Of a stretch of DNA of 64,000 nt, positions 20,426 through 31,069 are shown in pieces. The position numbers and the translations under genes were made by a program. The stretch spans positions 64,501 to 128,500 of the forward strand of contig OX031071.1 in assembly GCA_943736015.1 (NCBI GenBank). The letters run 5' to 3'. The stretch comes from Tridacna crocea (Eukaryota; Mollusca; Bivalvia; Cardiida; Cardiidae). Under the pieces are notes generated by a model. That model saw only the letters and a program-made list of their open reading frames with translations. It was not told the DNA's origin and searched no databases. Positions within the stretch are counted from its first letter, which is position 1. The number at the start of each line of letters is the position of its first letter.

Positions 20426-20678
20426 CGATAAAAGTGCACTAGCCGCACGGTCCGCCCAGGCTAATCCGACACGGCACTTTACGACTGCATTAGATTTTGT
20501 GCTACACTAGAATTGCGCAAAACAGAAAATTACATAAAAACGAAAAGTGACCTTTCGGATCAGCCTGCACGGAGTGCGTATGCTGATCCGAGACAATACT
20601 GTACACAAATGTCCGAAGGTCCCTTTTCACATGTTGCAGAGCTACGTAATAACGAGCTGGGCTTTGGCAAATACGGGC

Positions 20679-20906
20679 TAAACTCTTTACCAAACGACAA
20701 ATTTTTAGACAGGTCCAAATTGAAAGCATTTGCAGACGACAAAATAAAAGTGACTGAAAATTTGAAATTTGTTTTGTGAAGGGTAGAAAACATGGTGGGA
20801 AAAGGAGAAAATGCTGGTTACCAGCATTTTCTCCTTTTCCTACACTGTTTTCAAAAGGCTTCTTTCACAGGGGTGTTAAAATCGGGATTGTGTGGTAAAG
20901 AGTTAA
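20679..20906 (-). mobile_element. T-MITE copy, full length
   Basis: AACTCTTTACCAAACGAC to GTGTGGTAAAGAGTTAA. Palindrome intact. Confidence 0.92.
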
Positions 20907-20994
20907 TGTCTCTCTGTTATGCACGGTTCTAATCAAGCCAAGACACAATTATAGATTCATACTCGCTACTTTTTTAACAAGCGACTTAATCATG

Positions 20995-21115
20995 AGGTAG
21001 ACTGGTCCACGGACATAAAGAAAATGGTCCAATAACGAAAAGTATCCTAACCCTAACCCTAAACCCTAAACCCTAGCCGACACTTTTCGCAGATGCATTA
21101 AGCCCCCTTTTGCAA
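20995..21115. repeat. Dispersed repeat carrying telomere-type units
   Basis: Flanks match the repeat at 24770-24930 (CGAAAAGT ... CTTTTCGCAGATGCATTAAG). Between them, where the sister copy has a CTGTGCAG hairpin, lies a run of CCCTAA and CCCTAAA units at 21046-21076. Confidence 0.65.
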
Positions 21116-21284
21116 GAGAACGGTTCATAGAGTTTTTTCCTTTCAAGGAAGAGAATTTGCTCTACATTTTGATTCGTGGAATAAATATGATATAATTATG
21201 TAGTTCTTTGAAATGAAAATGACAACAAAAAAAAAGTCGTGTATCCTTACACTTCACCAAATAACAATGAAACAATTTATTGAA

Positions 21285-21532
21285 TGAATGTACGGTGTTT
21301 AACGCCGTTTTCAACATTACTTCAGTTATATCGCGGCCACCATTGCACTTATCCGTGCTTTCCTGGAGTCTCTTTAACAAGTACTCCGCAAAATTTTCTT
21401 TCCAAGCCACTGACTGCTTTCCCACATTACCATCTTCGAAAATATGGTCAGTGGTGGGAGTGGAATAGTTGCCGCGATATAATTGGGGAAAAAACTGTTA
21501 AAAACGGCGTTAAACACCAAACAGCCAACCAA
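21285..21532. mobile_element. SINE tail in foldback form
   Basis: A minus-oriented SINE tail and body (GGTGTTTAACGCCGTTTT, TCCAAGCCACTGACTGC) is followed by a plus-oriented tail (GCCGCGATATAATT, ACGGCGTTAAACACC), so both ends are tail sequence in inverted orientation. Confidence 0.55.
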
Positions 21533-21839
21533 TGAAACACGGGCAATTCTACATCTTATCGGCCTCGGTGTGTTTTTGCACAATTTTATCAGTTAAATTT
21601 GTTTACTTATTGTTGTACTTTCGTAAATGACACTTAGATTTTCCACGAAACGTTTATCAGACTAAAAAAAATGAGATCGATTGAATAGATTTACATGTAT
21701 ATGTCGAAGACAAGACTGAAACGAAAGAAAGTATATCGTCGGTTTACTTAAAAAGCCTCGGAACTACAGCTTGAAACAAGCGATATGGCGGGCAATTCCG
21801 TCCTCGGTAGGGAATAGTCCGTGGGGAATTGTCGTGCGT

Positions 21840-22130
21840 GGGGGGGATGGGGAAATAGCCCGGGGGGGGGGGGAATTGTCCTCGGGGGGCAATTGTCCGG
21901 GGGAATTGTCCTCGTGGGGCAGTTGTCCGGGGGAAATTGTCCTCGTCGGGCAATTGTCCGGGGGAGCAATTGTCCTGATACGGACTTAGACCGTAGTAAA
22001 TTTCTAATTTCTCTTGGGGGGAGCAATGGTCCGGGGGGAATTGTCCTCGGGGGGCAATTGTCCGGGGGCAATTGTCCTAAGGGGGCAATTGTCCGGGGGC
22101 AATTGTCCTAAGGGGGCAATTGTCCTGAGG
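21840..22130 (+). repeat. G-rich CAATTGTCC array
   Basis: About fifteen degenerate units of GGGGGCAATTGTCC with runs of 4-10 G, plus an internal duplication of GATACGGACTTAGACCG (21975, 22142). Proline- or glycine-rich open frames on both strands come from the array. Confidence 0.85.
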
Positions 22131-22821
22131 AGCAATTATCCTGATACGGACTTAGACCGTAGTAAATCTCTAATTCACCCGGGGTTACCTGATTTAGCAC
22201 ACTCGGAGGGTTGGGGAACTCGGAGGTAAACAAAGACAGTCACGCTTGACTAGGGTCGATGTTTATCCTGATTTATCTTTAAAAGACAAACCTTTTCGAA
22301 TATTAAATAAACGTACATGTTAAGTTTAGAAGCCAAATGATCTATAACCGTATTTGGTGTTAGCTTACAGGCCATCTATCAATGAAAAAAAATCATCTAA
22401 ACTGGAAATTTTATTGTTTTGAAAATCAATTTCAACTCTAACCGTCTCGTTGTAGGTTAAGGGGTGATTTGTCGCAATACCTCTATTGGTGTCTTAAATT
22501 ATAGGGTCTCTTGTTAGGATCTAACACATTTTCAGTCTCCAGTATGTAAAAAATCATGTGTTTTAAACCAGATGAAAGTGGGAGGTATCAAATTTTTGGG
22601 TGTGGTAAATCTCGGAGGTATAATAGTGTTAACTCGGAGTATCATCATATTCATGATATGGGTGAACTCATGTGATTTATATACTGCAGAATGTGCTCGT
22701 TTGTCTCTGAACCTTACCAGGCTTTAATTCTACAAAATCATGTCCTGTTTATTATAAGACTCTGAAAATATATCGTGTAATACAACCTTTAAGCAAATAT
22801 CTCGTCAAGGTAGCGTATGAG

Positions 22822-23047
22822 TTAACACTATTCCAAACAACAAATTTTAGAATCGTCCAAACTGAACAAGTTTGCAGACGATAATTTAAACTAGATGAAT
22901 ATGACGGAACGTTCTCCAAACGGATAGAATACACTTGGGGAAAAGGACAAATTGCTTGTTACGAGCAATTTCCCCTATTCTTACGGTGTTTTCAAAATGT
23001 TCGTACTACAGACACATAAAAAGAAGGGTTTGTTTGGGAAGTGTTAC
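22822..23047 (-). mobile_element. T-MITE copy with variant palindrome
   Basis: The hairpin is AAATTGCTTGTTACGAGCAA, symmetric but unlike the usual AAATGCTGG core. The ends are diverged. Confidence 0.75.
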
Positions 23048-23589
23048 ATCAAAAAAATTGTTAGATAAAATAGCCATTTTTGGCAGCGGGTGAAACCCGC
23101 TGTCATTGTCCCCAGGTACATGTATGAGTAACTGATTTTCAACGCCTACGATATTTATCTAGATCGAGAATTCTTGCATCCGGCAGCTTTTTCCTGGATA
23201 CGTGAGGTAAACAAAACTTGATTCCTACGTGTGACTAAATAGTTCCTCCATGAATACCCAAACGATCATGTATAAATGCGCGCTACTCGCGCAGACGACA
23301 CACTTCAAAACCGCTTTATACATGTACCTTACGAGTTCATCCGTAAATTTACAATGTAGAATAGAAATGGAAAGAGGGCATCGGTATCTACATAGACCGA
23401 GAAAGTGCAAAAGAAAATATTTTCAGAGCAAACGTTTTTATCGGTGTTTGTTTGCAAGCATGATGAATATTGAGCATAGGGCACCCTAATGGGATTCATG
23501 TAGTTCACCGCCTTTTATCACCAAAGTCGTACTGATTCGGCTATGAAAGGTGGTGTTAAACGAAAAGTCACCTACAGTAGAATTAAGTC

Positions 23590-23780
23590 TTTAACAGACG
23601 ATAAAATTTCAACTGTGTTCAAATTGAAAGCGTTTGCAGATTACAATTTCATTGTGGCTCAAATGGCACAATTTTTATTTTATAGGGTAGAAAAGTTTGT
23701 GGAAAATGGAGAAATTGCTGGTTCCCAGCAATTTCTCCATTCCTACATTGTTTCTTTCTCATGGTTGTAAGAAGTCGGCA
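23590..23780 (-). mobile_element. T-MITE copy with variant palindrome
   Basis: GGAGAAATTGCTGG / CCAGCAATTTCTCC. Long arm of the GTGGCTCAAATGG subfamily. Confidence 0.75.
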
Positions 23781-23789
23781 TTGTTATAC

Positions 23790-23990
23790 ATTTACTTGTA
23801 CAACACAATCCCAAGTTTTAACGACCCTTAGAACTTTTTACAAACATTGTAGAAATGGGAGAAAATGCTAGTAAGCAGCATTTTCTCCTTTTCCAAGGAT
23901 GTTTTCTACTCTATCAAAGATGTACGCTGTTATTTGAGCCATTATTAAATTTTTGTCTGCAAATGGCTTCTTTTAGTATAATTTATTAGC
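23790..23990 (+). mobile_element. T-MITE copy
   Basis: CAACACAATCCCAAGTTTTA, hairpin AAATGCTAGTAAGCAGCATT, then a long arm ending ATGGCTTC. The right terminus is lost. Confidence 0.75.
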
Positions 23991-24109
23991 ATTTAATGCG
24001 ATCTAAACAGCTTGGGTCATGCCAGTGACCAGAACTGACACAACTTTCTTTCCAAACCAGGCATCAGAGGTATAAGGCAATAAATCATAGAAAAGGAAGT
24101 TTGCTGAAC

Positions 24110-24182
24110 AGGGTATTTTGCCACACAATGAAGACTTAATGACCCTCTAGTGAGGCCTTCTGAAAACATTGTTGAAAAAGTT
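24110..24182 (+). mobile_element. T-MITE left-end fragment
   Basis: TATTTTGCCACACAATGAAG to GAAAACATTGTTG. Confidence 0.55.
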
Positions 24183-24499
24183 GTTGTTTCTACTTCAGCT
24201 GTTGCTGTTCATGATTTTGGACATTGTAACAAGTTTCCTTTAAGTCATGCACTGAATAACAATATGGCATAAATAACAAGTGGATCAGAAAGAAGACCAT
24301 GCTGGAAATTTAAACCAGCGACCCTGATTTCAAGTTTTTGAGCTACCAAGTCCGTTAAAGGGATCGGTAAAACTTTTATAAAGCATATTATTTGGCCTAC
24401 AAGGATTTTGAGCTGTAAAACCTCAAAATTATACTAAAACTGGTTTTCAGTACTCTAAGATGCCTTTCAACAATTGCACTATTGTCACAGATTAATAAG

Positions 24500-24602
24500 A
24501 TAGAACACATTGGTTAGATGCACTTTCTCCATTTCCACAAGTGTCTTTGAAGCCTTCTTTCACAGGGTCATAAAAACTTGGGATTGTTTTGGAAAGGGAT
24601 CA
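24500..24602 (-). mobile_element. T-MITE right-end fragment
   Basis: GATGCACTTTCTCCATTTCC, TTCTTTCACAGGGTCATAAA, then TTGGAAAGGGATC. Confidence 0.5.
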
Positions 24603-24769
24603 TTTATTCAAGTTCTTGTTTTCTGCTTGTGCTCCTGTATATCTGTTTAAGCCACAAATAAACAAGCCGTGCTTTGGCAAAAGGGGATTTCTTGCATCCT
24701 CATGATAGATTAAACCAAGCAAGACATAAATGATTATTGGTCCATAATAACCTATTCTTTTAACAACCT

Positions 24770-24930
24770 ATTTCGTTTTTGGGTAGACCGATCCTTCGAT
24801 GTACAGAAACTTGACCTATGGCGAAAAGTTTCAGCCCAGGTCTGCCTGTGCAGACTGCACATGCTGACCGTCTGCACAGGCTGACCTAGGTCTATACTGT
24901 TTGCAGATCGATTAAGGCACCCTTTCACTT
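24770..24930. repeat. Dispersed repeat with CTGTGCAG hairpin
   Basis: Inverted GCCTGTGCAGACTGC / CGTCTGCACAGGC with outer GGTAGACCGATCC and GATCGATTAAGGCACCC. Sister of the copy at 20995. Confidence 0.55.
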
Positions 24931-25075
24931 TTTTAGATTCTTATAGTCAAGTATAAAGGAAACCTGTGCAAAGAAAATAATACATATAAGATCTGTAGCT
25001 GGCAAAAACCCGCTGCCTTCAGTGCGTCAGCGCTTTGATTTTCTGTCAGTCTAGGGTTACCTTTGGATTATGGAA

Positions 25076-25207
25076 ATTTCCCCTTTCAAAAGCATATTTT
25101 TACCCTATTGGAAACTACTTTCAATTTTTGAAATGTGCTTATATTGTCGTCTGCAAGTGCTTTCAATTTGGACCTGTGCAAAATTTTGCCGTTTGGTAAA
25201 GAGTTAA
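25076..25207 (+). mobile_element. T-MITE right half
   Basis: From inside the hairpin to the end TTGCCGTTTGGTAAAGAGTTAA region; the palindrome and left end are missing. Confidence 0.7.
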
Positions 25208-25553
25208 CGAAACATTTCCACACTATATAGTTATATAGTACTATGGCTAGTCGATTGTTTTTTTGTAATTGAGTATATGATCAATGCAGATGCAAATCTA
25301 TCGTTTGCCATCTATAAAGGAAATGTACAGTATGTTAAATACCATAATCGTCCGTGCTCATTCTCCACTTTTCTGGCTTTTTTTCTGTTTTTTCTCTCTC
25401 ATGTATTGTTATGGCAATTTTTAAGTGACTTATTAGATGTCAAATATGTATTTGTATGTAATATGCATGTGTAATCATAAGTATTCAATAAATGCTTCTT
25501 CTTCTTCTCTTCATGAAAATCTTAGCTAACTAGAAGGTTGTTCAGGAAAAACA

Positions 25554-25909
25554 TGTCGAGCCCGCGTGACCTTGACCTTGACCTTGGGCCTACGTTAAAA
25601 AATGTTTCAAATGGCACGTCATGGACACTCATGATGGAGAACAATTGTGCAAATTTATACTGAAATCCATTCAAAATTGTATGAGTTATGGTCCGGACAA
25701 AAATTGACCTTCAAGTTTGACCTTAGGCCTACCTGTACGAATGTTTCAAATATCACATCTACACGTGATGGAGAACAATTATGTCAAATTATTTTGAAAT
25801 CCATCCACAGTAGTAGAAGTTATGGTTTGGACGGATGGTCGCACGCACGCACATTCACCGAACTGCGATTGTGACATCTATGTCTCGCTCACCGCAAGCG
25901 GGCTCGACA
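25554..25909. mobile_element. Short DNA element with 12 bp inverted ends
   Basis: TGTCGAGCCCGC at the left and GCGGGCTCGACA at the right. The interior has two copies of about 120 bp of a CTTGACCTT...GATGGAGAACAATT module. No coding capacity. Confidence 0.6.
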
Positions 25910-26801
25910 AAAATTATTGTCGCTGAAAAATCGTTTTATAAGAAGCTTCAACCTATGTTTTGGTACTCACTATATAATCGTCTCGTCAAGACTATTTTAA
26001 TGGGTACCAATAACACAGGATTTTTTTGCATACATTGAAAACTTACCTCCCCTTAATACCTACCTCTGCCTACCTACCTACCGACACATTCATATAATCT
26101 CACATTAACATTTTCGAAAACAATCAGCTCTTCGAAAAGTTAAAACCTCCGACTTCCCAAACCCATACCTCCGAGTTCACAAAATTACATTTAGAAATTA
26201 CTCCGAGAATTCCCGGATCAAATTTTGTGATACGTCGTTAATTCTTTTATGCATATAGAGTTTATCCTTATACATGAGTGCACCGTGACACCTAAGATCT
26301 GTAGTAGAATAACTGAATCTTTATTTAAAGATGGCAGTTTCTTTCTAAAATGGTATATTCGTTCAATATCAAACAGTGAATACGAACAATCTCGCTGCAT
26401 TAACATAATTCCGAGTTTAAAATAGTATATTATCTTTAAATGATCACACAATAAGAAAAGATGTTCATAAACTGTTTCATTATTATGTTGGCCAATAACC
26501 TACAACACTAATAATATCCGATGTTGCTTTAACATCATATTATAAATGATATAATTCAGACCCTGGTCTACCGTGACTATTTTTGTTTACCTCCGAGTTC
26601 CCGGACCCTCCGAGTGTGCTAAATCAGGTAACCCCGGGTGAATTGCTCTTGTTGTCGGATGATAAGTAAAAGCTGTGACGAGTAGCAGTTACATGTACAT
26701 CAGTCTGCCGTCAGCAGACGGGTTCCCAAGATTTGTGGTCTCTCTAATCGTCCGGCTCACGCCGACAGACTATCTCAAACACCAACTCATGGCAGATCTC
26801 A

Positions 26802-26885
26802 TATCGTCTGTTTACTTCCAAAACTTCGTAATTGCAGCTTGTTTCAATCTGTAGTTACGAGGTTTTGGAAGTAAACCGACGATAT
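26802..26885. repeat. Terminal hairpin of the outer element
   Basis: CGTCTGTTTACTTCC...GGAAGTAAACCGACG with arms of about 38 bp. The 3498-3578 palindrome is related. Confidence 0.65.
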
Positions 26886-26889
26886 ATCA

Positions 26890-27580
26890 TTTATTGGTGA
26901 CCCAGAGAAATACGGTGAGCTGCTTTTTATAATCTTATCCAGTATAGCATGCAAATATACATGTATGTGTTTAAAGGGATTTTTAAAAAAAAGTTGCTCT
27001 TTTTAATCATTTTCTAAAAATCGATCAATAGCAATTTATCGATCAAGGTTATCCTTACATAAACATATTTAAATCCAATATCTTAGCTATGTGAAAAGGG
27101 GGCTTAATGCATATAAAAAAAAAATGTCAATTAATATTGTCTGAAAGCTTTTACTATCAGTCAAAGGACCATGGAAATAAATCCACAGTTTTCTTGACTC
27201 TTGATATCGTATTCTGCTTTTCTCGTCTTGAATTAAAATAAAAACCATAACAGTTTTACCGCAAATACACGTCTTGCAGAGAAACGGGGCAATATTATAG
27301 GTTATTGCACTTGTATTGGAATTTATTATATACTTTGATATTGTCCCCATGTATTTGCACTGGACGAAAGTATGCAATATTTTTTTTCCATATTGCACAC
27401 TTTCATATTACATACTTTAGAGCTTTTTTCACGCGCGTTGCTAAGTACGGAACTATTTTAAAACCCGCCATTTCTCTAAAAATCAAAATATGAACGGCCG
27501 CCATTATAAAAAAAATCAGCGTCAGATATCAAGATTTACAACATTTTCAAAGAATTATTAAAAACATATTTGTCTATCGG
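26890..27580. other. No gene assigned
   Basis: AT-rich, not recognised as a repeat. It lies just downstream of the candidate first exon on the minus strand, so it would be its first intron. Confidence 0.35.
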
Positions 27581-27586
27581 ACATAC

Positions 27587-27636
27587 ATATCGACGATGAA
27601 ATTTTCAAGCGATGAAAAAGGATCCTCTGTCGCCAT
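27587..27636 (-). CDS. Candidate first coding exon of a host gene
   Basis: The minus strand reads CAAGATGGCGACAG, a YY1-type initiator context, then ATG and 16 codons (MATEDPFSSLENFIVD), and reaches a consensus donor GTATGT in phase 2. The product is not recognised. The open frame is short, and support comes from the promoter-like sequence upstream and the donor. No downstream exon could be linked; much of the minus strand beyond is repeats. It could be a chance match. Confidence 0.4.
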
Positions 27637-27800
27637 CTTGTTTGTTTACATACCGTTAGCAACGGTGACGTCATCAAAAGCGAAAATTGAAAATTCCGGG
27701 AGGTGCGGCGTGGCGACGAAACAAATTTCTCGGGCCAATACGGCTGACCTCGGACCTGTAACTGGGCCAATACGAAATCACTTGATTAATAAAATTATAA
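27637..27800 (-). promoter_or_regulatory. Candidate TATA-less promoter
   Basis: CpG-richer than its surroundings. It contains a full cAMP-response-type site TGACGTCA (27665-27672) and two GGGCCAATACG boxes (CCAAT type) about 110-140 bp before the ATG, with an AAGATGGCG element over the start. Together this is a housekeeping pattern. Confidence 0.45.
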
Positions 27801-27959
27801 TATAAAAATACAAATTCCTGCACGTGCTGTGGTTGGTTCCCCGGCTTCTTTTGCTCATACATACAAACAATCCAAAACCATGTCAAAAAAATGGGGGGGG
27901 GGGGGGAAATCAAAGTGTTGAAAGCGCTGAAGTGGTATTTTTTCAAGAAAGCCACTGTG

Positions 27960-28479
27960 TGGAATAAATTATTTTAAAGAGAAAGAGAAATAGTATTCAA
28001 ATATTGACTTGAAATTCAACCATTTAAGCAAATGAATACCTTTTTGGTTGAAGGAAGAGTACTCATGACAGAGTTAGGGTTATTTGTGTATTGATGATCT
28101 CCCTTTGATTATAGGAAGAGTCAGGAATAAGCTTCTTGACAGTGCGATGCATAATGGATAGAGAGAGAAACCATGTGAATAATCGAATGAAATTAAGTTT
28201 GTACCTGAAAACTATGATTTTGAAATATCTTTGGCCGTTAGCATATACTTTCCTAAAATTAAAATAAATTATTTCGATCTATAAGTATTCATGTCCAATC
28301 GAATGGAATAGCACGCAATCATGGGATGTACAAGCCACGGGACGAACTGATTTTGGAACGAAAATACCCAGGACCAAGCGATCGGTAGATAAATTTTGTA
28401 TCATTGCGCCAATATAAGGCTTCTGTACATATTCACAGAAAAATACACTTTCAACACAGAAGTACAAAACACATGTTCC
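27960..28479. other. No gene seen
   Basis: A G run sits just before this stretch (27893-27906). There is no recognised repeat or coding signal within it. Confidence 0.35.
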
Positions 28480-28835
28480 TCTAGATGGCATTGTACAAAT
28501 ACACATCTATTTAATTTGGGCATTCTGGGTACAAAACCGGACTACTTTTCGACGAGACAAACGTTACCTTGATTTTCAGACTAAAACATTTACTCAATAA
28601 AACTCTACTTGGTGTGATCCACTCAGCTATGATCAGCAGTTTAGAGTAGTCTAGAGCTAAAACAGGCCTGATTTCTTGATTTCTCCTCATACGTACTGAT
28701 AAAAGCCATTTTCTCCATTGCTACTTTTTAGCGCGTATTCCTACAATCCGCCAAAACTCTGGAGCGAGTAATGCGTCATAAAAGACAGGTCGCATCTTCG
28801 AAGAATATGACATGCGCAGACAGTTGGTCCTTTCA
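28480..28835 (-). mobile_element. Repeat family with 36 bp minisatellite, copy 2
   Basis: CTAGATGGCATTGTACAAAT, TTTAATTTGGGCATTCTGGG, then GAAGAATATGACATGCGCAG. Only about one minisatellite unit is present. Confidence 0.65.
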
Positions 28836-28852
28836 ATTTTTTTACCAGCAGA

Positions 28853-29150
28853 TATTGTTCAGTAGGTAGAGCGTAGGACTCGTGAACACAATGTTTCGGG
28901 TCTCTACAGGTTGTGGGTTCGAATCCCCGGCTGGTCAACAAAAATTTCTTAAAGTCTTTCGGATGAGACATTAAACCGAGGTCCCGTGTGACGGTGCCAT
29001 ACGCCGAGCACGTTAAAGAACCAGGCGAAGCTCTCAGTAGTTTCGACCTGTATCCTTGCACAATCCCTTGTAACAACTAACCGTCTTCTGGGGGCGTCGC
29101 TCAGATGGGCAACCGGTGGCGACGATAAATAAACGGAAATAACCAACCAA
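28853..29150 (+). mobile_element. tRNA-derived SINE with a conserved central domain
   Basis: Box A-like GTTCAGTAGGTAGAGCG and box B-like GTGGGTTCGAATCCCCGG, then CGGATGAGACATTAAACCGA and GCACGTTAAAGAACC. This central block resembles the Nin-DC type domain shared by SINEs of several animal phyla (from memory, not checked). A different family from the 5188 SINE. Confidence 0.65.
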
Positions 29151-29214
29151 CCGTTCACATTGTTTGCAACAGACTGACCTACTTGGCTCGATATATGATT
29201 TTGATCACCCTCGT

Positions 29215-29305
29215 TTAACTCTTACCAAACGGCAAAATTATAGACTAGACCAAACTGAAATCAATTACAGAACACAAAATGAATGCAACTCAAAATTTTG
29301 AATTT
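29215..29305 (-). mobile_element. T-MITE left-end fragment
   Basis: TTAACTCTTACCAAACGGCA to CTCAAAATTTTGAATTTG, cut where the next repeat begins. Confidence 0.65.
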
Positions 29306-29309
29306 GTGA

Positions 29310-29580
29310 CCCGTCATGCAAAAAGATACCTTCTGGGAACTGCGAAAAGTGTCAACTCTGATCAGACTGCGCGAATTGCGCAGGCTGACCAGGGTTGACA
29401 TTTTTCGCTTTAATGACATTTTCTGTATGAAAAGTGGTCATTGTACCTCGTTATACAATCAATTTTGAAATATCAACTTAAACTGACCTGCACTATCTTT
29501 GATCTGTTTTCATCTAATTGATGTACAGAACTCCCAGATTGTTCCACTTCGCATGACGGGCCACGTTTGTGTTTGAAAGG
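29310..29580 (-). repeat. Dispersed repeat, uninterrupted copy
   Basis: Matches 33336-33760 in reverse: GAACTGCGAAAAGTGTCAAC, CATCTAATTGATGTACAG. It is the empty-site version for the Harbinger-like insertion at 33538. Confidence 0.65.
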
Positions 29581-29615
29581 TAGGACATATAGGTTGCAAC
29601 ACTGTAACTGTTTCC

Positions 29616-29858
29616 TTAACTCTTTACCACACGAACTCTTTACCACACGAAAAAAATTTAGACTGGTTCAAATTGAAAGCATTTGCAGACGACAAAATAA
29701 TTGTGACTGAAATATTAAAATTTTGTTTGGATAAGGTAGAAAACATTGTGGGAAAAGGAGAAAATGCTGGTAACCAGCATTTTCTCATTTTCCCGCAATG
29801 TTTTCAAAGGCTTCTTTCTCAGGGTCTCAAAAGTAGGGATTGTGTGGTAATGGGTCAA
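29616..29858 (-). mobile_element. T-MITE copy, left terminus duplicated
   Basis: CTCTTTACCACACGAA occurs twice in a row at the left end, then the copy continues normally to TCAA. Hairpin nearly intact. Confidence 0.85.
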
Positions 29859-29879
29859 TTGCTTTGAAATGGCTTTTTT

Positions 29880-29926
29880 TTTCTTCAGGAGTCTAAAAAC
29901 TCGAGATTGTGACGTAAAGGGTTGAA
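29880..29926 (-). mobile_element. T-MITE right-end fragment
   Basis: TCTTCAGGAGTCTAAAAACT then GACGTAAAGGGTTGAA. Joined to the following copy at a shared end. Confidence 0.55.
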
Positions 29927-30144
29927 CTCTTTACCAAACAACAATATAATGGACTGGTCGAAATTGAAAGCATTTGAGGACGAAAAATAAATGTAACTAA
30001 ATAACTGAAATTTGGTTTGGGAATGTTAGAAAACATTGTAGGGGAAAAGGAGAAAATGCTTGTTACCAGCATTTTCACAATGTTTTCAAAAAGGCTTCCT
30101 TCTCGAGGTCGTTAAATGTCGGGAATGTGTGGTAAAGGGTTTAA
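29923..30144 (-). mobile_element. T-MITE copy
   Basis: TGAA/TTAA ends. The right hairpin arm is shortened (CCAGCATTTTCACAATG). Confidence 0.85.
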
Positions 30145-30199
30145 AAGTATGTTTTCATTGTCGTCATCATCTTTGACGCTTTACGATAATTCCTTTTAA

Positions 30200-30300
30200 T
30201 TTCACGACACCACAACACCTTGAGAACAAAAAACTGTTGAAAAACATAGTGGGGAAAGCTAGTTGCAAGCATTTTCTTCTTTTCCCACCTGTTTACTATT
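30200..30300 (+). mobile_element. T-MITE copy, degraded
   Basis: CCACAACACCTTGAGAAC, GAAAAACATAGTGGGG, then GCAAGCATTTTCTTCTTTTC. Confidence 0.5.
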
Positions 30301-30315
30301 GATATCCCCGTTCAT

Positions 30316-30520
30316 TTAACCCTTTATCACACGACAAGATTTTAGATCTCTCCGAATTGAAAGCATTTGCTGATGACAGTTTTAATGTGGCTCATATTAA
30401 ATGATTTTTCTTTGAAAGGGAAGAAAACATTGTTGGAAAAGGAGAAAATGCTGGTAACCAGCATTTTCTCCTTCTCCCCCACAATGTTTTCACAAACCGT
30501 CATTGTGTGATAAGGGTTGA
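30316..30520 (-). mobile_element. T-MITE copy
   Basis: TTAACCCTTTATCACACGAC to GTGTGATAAGGGTTGA. Hairpin intact; the stretch next to it is shortened. Confidence 0.85.
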
Positions 30521-30575
30521 CACACATTTAATTCTTTTTGTCGGCAAAGACTTTAAATTTGAATCATTACATTTT

Positions 30576-31069
30576 TTTCCCAGTCGAATAAAGAGGTTCC
30601 ACGAAAAACGTTTATTCATACAAACTTGATATACACCTACCTTGCAGAAAAATTGACCATTTTGATTGAACTGTTAGGCACGTATGCACCAGGTATTTAA
30701 ATATATATATACATAAAAAGGTTGATTTAGAAAAAAAAAAGAAGTTGAGCGAAAAAAAACCACAACATTTTAGTAGAGAAAAACAGTTACAAGATTTACA
30801 ACTAAATATTTTTTTAATCGTAAAGAATACTGTTTTGCGATACAGAAATCGTACGTGCGTGGGGAAAAAATTTTGATTTTGAAGATCTGAAACATATTTC
30901 CTTATTTGAGGTTTTATCTTTTTTGATTTTTTTTAAGATTTCAGAGATAGCAGCTGTGAATCAAAACTGCCGGTAAGTATAAACTGGGGGCGTACAAGTG
31001 GGTATTTAGATTTTTACATCTCACCGTACAAAAAATATATGTATCACTGAAATTTATATGAAAAAAAAA
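30576..31069. other. No gene seen
   Basis: Very AT-rich with A and T runs; no recognised repeat. Confidence 0.35.

Larger units (their letters stand above)
22176..26640. mobile_element. 4465 bp DNA element with about 80 bp inverted ends
   Basis: Ends start CACCCGGGGTTACCTGATTT on both sides and match for about 80 bp with few differences. AATT flanks both ends (22172-22175, 26641-26644). Uninterrupted repeats at 17530 and 31070 show a single AATT, so this is a 4 bp target duplication. Subterminal CTCGGAG motifs recur at both ends. CAC-type ends with a 4 bp duplication resemble Chapaev-type CMC elements, which is a tentative guess. No transposase was found; the interior is T-MITEs and other repeats. 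Confidence 0.8.
21733..26885. mobile_element. Outer inverted-repeat element, interrupted
   Basis: Ends ATATCGTCGGTTTACTT and AAGTAAACCGACGATAT, alike over about 43 bp. Without the 4465 bp element inside, its own length is about 690 bp. The left part is the G-rich array and the right end is a further hairpin (26802-26885). No coding capacity. Confidence 0.6.

Noticed and set aside
21748-22111. Pro-rich and Gly-rich open frames on both strands
   Set aside because: They follow from the G-run array, and both strands are open for the same reason.
28853-28945. tRNA gene candidate (also 5188, 10628 and the two at 39568 and 39890)
   Set aside because: Box A and box B are present but no cloverleaf or acceptor stem closes, and each continues into a SINE body.
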